Assembly (NCBI GenBank): GCA_049325275.1
Contig: JBMOLU010000058.1
Span: 124,001 to 188,000 of the forward strand
DNA: 64,000 bases
Source of the DNA: CAIQJJ01 sp049325275
Lineage (GTDB): Bacteria; Chloroflexota; Anaerolineae; Anaerolineales; UBA4823
Reading direction: 5' to 3'
Shown: piece after piece, positions 61,359-64,000 of the stretch
Position numbering within the stretch: position 1 is the first letter of the stretch
Layout of the letters: every line of letters begins with the position of its first letter
The notes under the pieces: generated by a model
What the model was told of the DNA's origin: nothing
The model's database searches: none
What the model saw: the letters and a program-made list of their open reading frames with translations, nothing else
Program-made: the position numbers and the translations under genes

Positions 61359-61615
61359 GATCCGCTTTTGGGGTTGATGTCGATGCCCGATTTGCTTAAA
61401 GATACCAGTTCACCGTATGCCCCCGGCACCGGATGAAGATCGATCAGCTTTTTCTCCTTAAGTTTGCCGAGCGTCTGGTAGATCTGTTCGGGCAGCAGAA
61501 AGTTTTTGACAGCCAGTTCGGCCGGCAAGGCCGACCCCGTCCGGCGTAAGGTATTGAGCAGGTTGATCTCTTCAGGAGAGAGATCGCTGGCGTGGAATAC
61601 AGGGTTTTGATGCAT
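61349..61615 (-). CDS. Small winged-helix-like protein
   Basis: The 88-residue protein shows a helix-turn-helix-like pattern: LSPEEINLLNTLRRTGSALP, then LLPEQIYQTLGKLKEKKLIDLH and a beta-wing with YGELVSLSKSG. This fits a compact MarR/PadR-like DNA-binding or protein-binding winged helix, but the length is short. AGAGG precedes ATG 61615. It shares an intergenic region with the divergent EF-G gene and is co-transcribed with the membrane protein. Confidence 0.55.
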   Translation of the reverse strand: MHQNPVFHASDLSPEEINLLNTLRRTGSALPAELAVKNFLLPEQIYQTLGKLKEKKLIDLHPVPGAYGELVSLSKSGIDINPKSGSWS

Positions 61616-61636
61616 AATCGTTTACCTCTGGTATTG

Positions 61637-61666
61637 ATTATACCCGTTTGGGGTAAGAAATTTCAA
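61637..61666 (-). promoter_or_regulatory. Promoter of the winged-helix/membrane protein pair
   Basis: On the minus strand, TTGAAA (61666-61661) and TATAAT (61642-61637) are 18 bases apart; the start codon lies about 22 bases after the -10. The -35 is within 6 bp of the divergent EF-G promoter, so the two promoters may interfere. Confidence 0.65.
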
Positions 61667-61671
61667 TGGAT

Positions 61672-61700
61672 TTGACAATCAGGCCCATATCCCTTACAAT
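61672..61700 (+). promoter_or_regulatory. Promoter of the EF-G-like gene
   Basis: A perfect TTGACA (61672-61677) and TACAAT (61695-61700) are 17 bases apart, 42 bp upstream of ATG 61743. Confidence 0.8.
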
Positions 61701-61742
61701 CGTGCCTTGTCTGACTTTACCCATTTGAGGAAGGAAATCCTA

Positions 61743-63812
61743 ATGAAAGAGTACACATCTGAATTTATCCGCAACGTGGCCCTGGTTTCGCACAGCGGAG
61801 CAGGGAAAACGATGTTGGCGGAGGCCTTTCTGCACGTCACCGGAGCTACCACCCGCTTGGGTAAGGTGGAGGACGGTACGACCGTAGCCGACTTTGAAGA
61901 AGAGGAAGTTCGTCGCACGATTTCACTATCGACGGCGGTTGTCCCGGTTGAGTACAAGGACTGCAAGATTAACTTCCTCGATACGCCCGGCTATACCGAT
62001 TTTATCGGCGAGGTCATTTCTGCACTGCGTGTGGCCGATGCCGCCCTGGTACTGGTTGATGCGGTGGCCGGTGCAGAAGTCGGCACCGAAATTGCCATGC
62101 AGAATTGCGACAAATTCAACTTGCCGCGCTTTGTCGTGATCAATAAAATGAATCGCGACAATGCTAACTTTCGTAAGGCGCTCGATTCGGTGCAGGAGAT
62201 TTCTGAAAAGCGCCTGATCCCCGTGCAGTTGCCCTGGGGCGAGAAAGCCGATTTCAAGGGTGTGATCGATTTGCTTTCGATGAAGGCATACACCGGCGAT
62301 GGCAAAGAAGCCGCCATCCCTGCCGAGTTTGCTGACGAAGCCGAAGAGGCCCGTATGGCCCTGATCGAGGCGGCGGCGGAAGGTGAAGATGCCCTGCTCG
62401 AAAAATACCTGGAAGGGGAAGAGTTGAGTGCGGAAGAAGTCAGCCGTGGCCTGCGTGCGGTGGTTCGTTCCGGCGACTATGCCCCCGTTTTTGTAACGGC
62501 CGCAACGGCGGAGACCGGCATTCAGCCCCTGTTGGACGCCGTGATGAGCATGCTGCCTTCCCCCTTGGATGTTGGCGCTGCGGTTGCGCAGGGCAAAGGC
62601 GGTGAGGAGACCCTGTCGCCGAGCGATAGTGGCCCGCTGGCCGTTTACGTTTGGAAGAACACGGCCGACCCGTTCGTGGGCAAGATCACCTATTTCCGTG
62701 TCTACTCCGGTATGGTTACGTCTGACTCGCGCGTGTGGAACCAGACCAAGGGCGCCGAAGAACGTTTTGGCCAGGTGAGCCTGCAACGCGGCAAGGAACA
62801 GATTGGCGTCAAGACCATTCACGTGGGCGATATCGGCACGGTGCCGAAGCTTACCGTGACGACGACGGGGGATACGCTTTGCGACAAGACCCACCCGCTG
62901 GAACTCCCCAAGCCCGAGTATCCCAGCGCGCTCTTCCAGGTTGCGATTTCGCCGAAGACCCAGGCAGACGCCTCGAAACTCAGTTCCACCTTGACGCGCC
63001 TGACCGAAGAAGATCCCACCCTGACGTGGAAGCAGGAACATGCAACCGGCCAGACTATCTTGCAAGGTATGGGTGACCAGCACATCGATGTCGCCATCCG
63101 CAAGGCAGAGACGAAGTTCATCACGGCGCTGCATACCGAGATCCCCAAGGTGCCTTATCAAGAAACGATCACCCGCGAGGGAGCGGCGCAGTACCGCCAC
63201 AAGAAACAAACCGGCGGCGCCGGGCAGTTTGCCGAAGTCCACTTGAAGGTGTTGCCGTATGAAGAAGAATTGTACGCCTTCAGCAACGATGTCTTCGGCG
63301 GCGCCATCTCCAGCAACTTTATGCCTTCGATTGATAAAGGCATCAAAGCGGTGCTGAAAGAGGGCGTGATTGCCGGGTATCCGGTGCTAAACGTCAAAGT
63401 TTCCGTATACGACGGGAAGGAACACCCTGTGGACTCGAAACCGGTGGCCTTCGAAACTGCCGGCCGTGAGGCTTTCCGGTTGGCCTTCAAAGAAGCCGGC
63501 CCCGTGCTGCGTGAGCCGATCATGAACGTGCGCGTCGTCGTACCCGAAAGCAATATGGGCGACATCATCGGCGACCTGAACACCCGCCGGGCGCGCGTTT
63601 CGGGCATGGACACCGAAAAGGGCCGTTCTGTCGTCACCGCGCAGGTACCCCTTGCTGAGATGCAGCGTTACACCACCGATCTGCGCTCGATGACCGGCGG
63701 CCGCGGCGTTTTCAATATGGAATTCTCACACTACGAAATGGTGCCGCCGCAGATCGCCCAGGAAGTGGTTGCCGCCCGCCAGAAGGAAATTCAGGCCAGC
63801 AAGGAAGAATAG
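61743..63812 (+). CDS. Elongation factor G-like GTPase (EF-G paralogue)
   Basis: The 689-residue protein follows the EF-G layout. The P-loop is SHSGAGKTM (residues 16-24; standard EF-G has GHVDAGKTT). DTPG is at residues 80-83, and the NKxD motif reads NKMN. The domain IV segment GGAGQFAEV and the C-terminal MTGGRGVFNMEFSHYEMVP are typical. These substitutions match the EF-G2/FusA2 group rather than the housekeeping translocase. Its role in translation is uncertain. AGGAAGGA lies before ATG 61743. Confidence 0.88.
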   Translation: MKEYTSEFIRNVALVSHSGAGKTMLAEAFLHVTGATTRLGKVEDGTTVADFEEEEVRRTISLSTAVVPVEYKDCKINFLDTPGYTDFIGEVISALRVADAALVLVDAVAGAEVGTEIAMQNCDKFNLPRFVVINKMNRDNANFRKALDSVQEISEKRLIPVQLPWGEKADFKGVIDLLSMKAYTGDGKEAAIPAEFADEAEEARMALIEAAAEGEDALLEKYLEGEELSAEEVSRGLRAVVRSGDYAPVFVTAATAETGIQPLLDAVMSMLPSPLDVGAAVAQGKGGEETLSPSDSGPLAVYVWKNTADPFVGKITYFRVYSGMVTSDSRVWNQTKGAEERFGQVSLQRGKEQIGVKTIHVGDIGTVPKLTVTTTGDTLCDKTHPLELPKPEYPSALFQVAISPKTQADASKLSSTLTRLTEEDPTLTWKQEHATGQTILQGMGDQHIDVAIRKAETKFITALHTEIPKVPYQETITREGAAQYRHKKQTGGAGQFAEVHLKVLPYEEELYAFSNDVFGGAISSNFMPSIDKGIKAVLKEGVIAGYPVLNVKVSVYDGKEHPVDSKPVAFETAGREAFRLAFKEAGPVLREPIMNVRVVVPESNMGDIIGDLNTRRARVSGMDTEKGRSVVTAQVPLAEMQRYTTDLRSMTGGRGVFNMEFSHYEMVPPQIAQEVVAARQKEIQASKEE

Positions 63813-63834
63813 GGCATTCCGTTTTTCGCTTTTC

Positions 63835-63865
63835 AAGCCTCACGAGGTTGCTCGTGGGGCTTTTC
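63835..63865 (+). terminator. Terminator after the EF-G-like gene
   Basis: AAGCCTCACGAG (63835-63846) pairs with CTCGTGGGGCTT (63851-63862; one T-G pair) around GTTG, followed by TTC. Confidence 0.85.
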
Positions 63866-63896
63866 TATTCGAAAGGCGGCAGGCTTGGAGCCGGGA

Positions 63897-63926
63897 TTGC
63901 CGTTCGGCATTGCGCTGTGCTACAAT
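63897..63926 (+). promoter_or_regulatory. Promoter giving a leaderless ubiX transcript
   Basis: TTGCCG (63897-63902) and TACAAT (63921-63926) are 18 bases apart. The ATG at 63933 starts 7 bases after the -10 ends, which is where transcription itself should begin. No ribosome site exists. Confidence 0.6.
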
Positions 63927-63932
63927 CACCGT

Positions 63933-64000
63933 ATGCCGCCTGCTATCCGCTTGATCGTTGCCATGACCGGCGCCTCCGGGGCCATTTACGGCATTCGTGC
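63933..64000 (+). CDS. ubiX: UbiX-family flavin prenyltransferase, N-terminal fragment
   Basis: Only the first 22 codons are inside the window. They read IRLIVAMTGASGAIYGIR, the FMN-binding GASG start of the UbiX/Pad family, which attaches a dimethylallyl group to FMN to make the cofactor of UbiD decarboxylases. The start follows directly after a -10 element. Confidence 0.85.
   Translation, partial: MPPAIRLIVAMTGASGAIYGIR

Noticed and set aside
61926..63242. 438-codon open frame on the minus strand opposite the EF-G-like gene
   Set aside because: Shadow of the real gene; composition (many His, Gln, Arg) is typical of antisense frames.

Overview
The window looks like chromosomal DNA of a Chloroflexota bacterium (Anaerolineae or a related class). 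This is an inference from three things: GC-rich coding sequence, several lipoproteins with a lipobox followed by a long Pro/Thr-rich linker, and the mix of gene families. No rRNA, tRNA, transposase or CRISPR array was seen. Genes are dense on both strands, and most gaps are short.

Layout. (1) 1-4328 (+): the end of a solute-binding protein gene and a complete oligopeptide-type ABC importer (two permeases, two ATPases). A hairpin built on a 19-bp tandem duplication separates the binding protein from the permeases. A PH-like/SHOCT membrane protein follows. (2) 17013-5115 (-): a three-gene biosynthetic operon made of a KamA-like radical SAM/PLP enzyme, an A-T-C-A-T synthetase and a C-A-T-TE-MFS synthetase. 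It reads as a tripeptide assembly line with its own exporter domain. (3) 21187-17414 (-): a heterodimeric ABC exporter. Its leader carries a short ORF and two near-identical terminators that can pair in an alternative way. (4) 28606-22593 (-): a valine-type T-box leader, a shrunken valS relic, a GNAT, two SDR-type genes and an intact valS, apparently one transcription unit. (5) 28747-35296: an MBL-fold hydrolase, plsY, a membrane protein, a lipoprotein/SCP2/M23 group and folC. (6) 35299-46143 (+): lon, glgP (with a 13-codon upstream ORF), a STAND/TPR protein, a nucleoside hydrolase, a NIF3-like protein, a cytochrome c-like lipoprotein and a ParB-fold-like protein. (7) 51697-46417 (-): a beta-propeller sensor kinase, a NarL-type regulator and a lone receiver. 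(8) 59746-51772 (-): nine genes that resemble complex I but carry [NiFe]-hydrogenase cysteine motifs, so this is best read as an energy-converting group 4 hydrogenase. (9) 60032-64000: a methyltransferase, a membrane protein with a winged-helix-like partner, an EF-G paralogue and the start of ubiX.

The stretches most worth follow-up are the synthetase operon (acidic-type specificity code in module 3, cysteine in place of serine in the thioesterase nucleophile motif, altered substrate residues in the KamA-like enzyme), the T-box/valS-relic operon, the ABC exporter leader, and the hydrogenase that could easily be annotated as NADH dehydrogenase.
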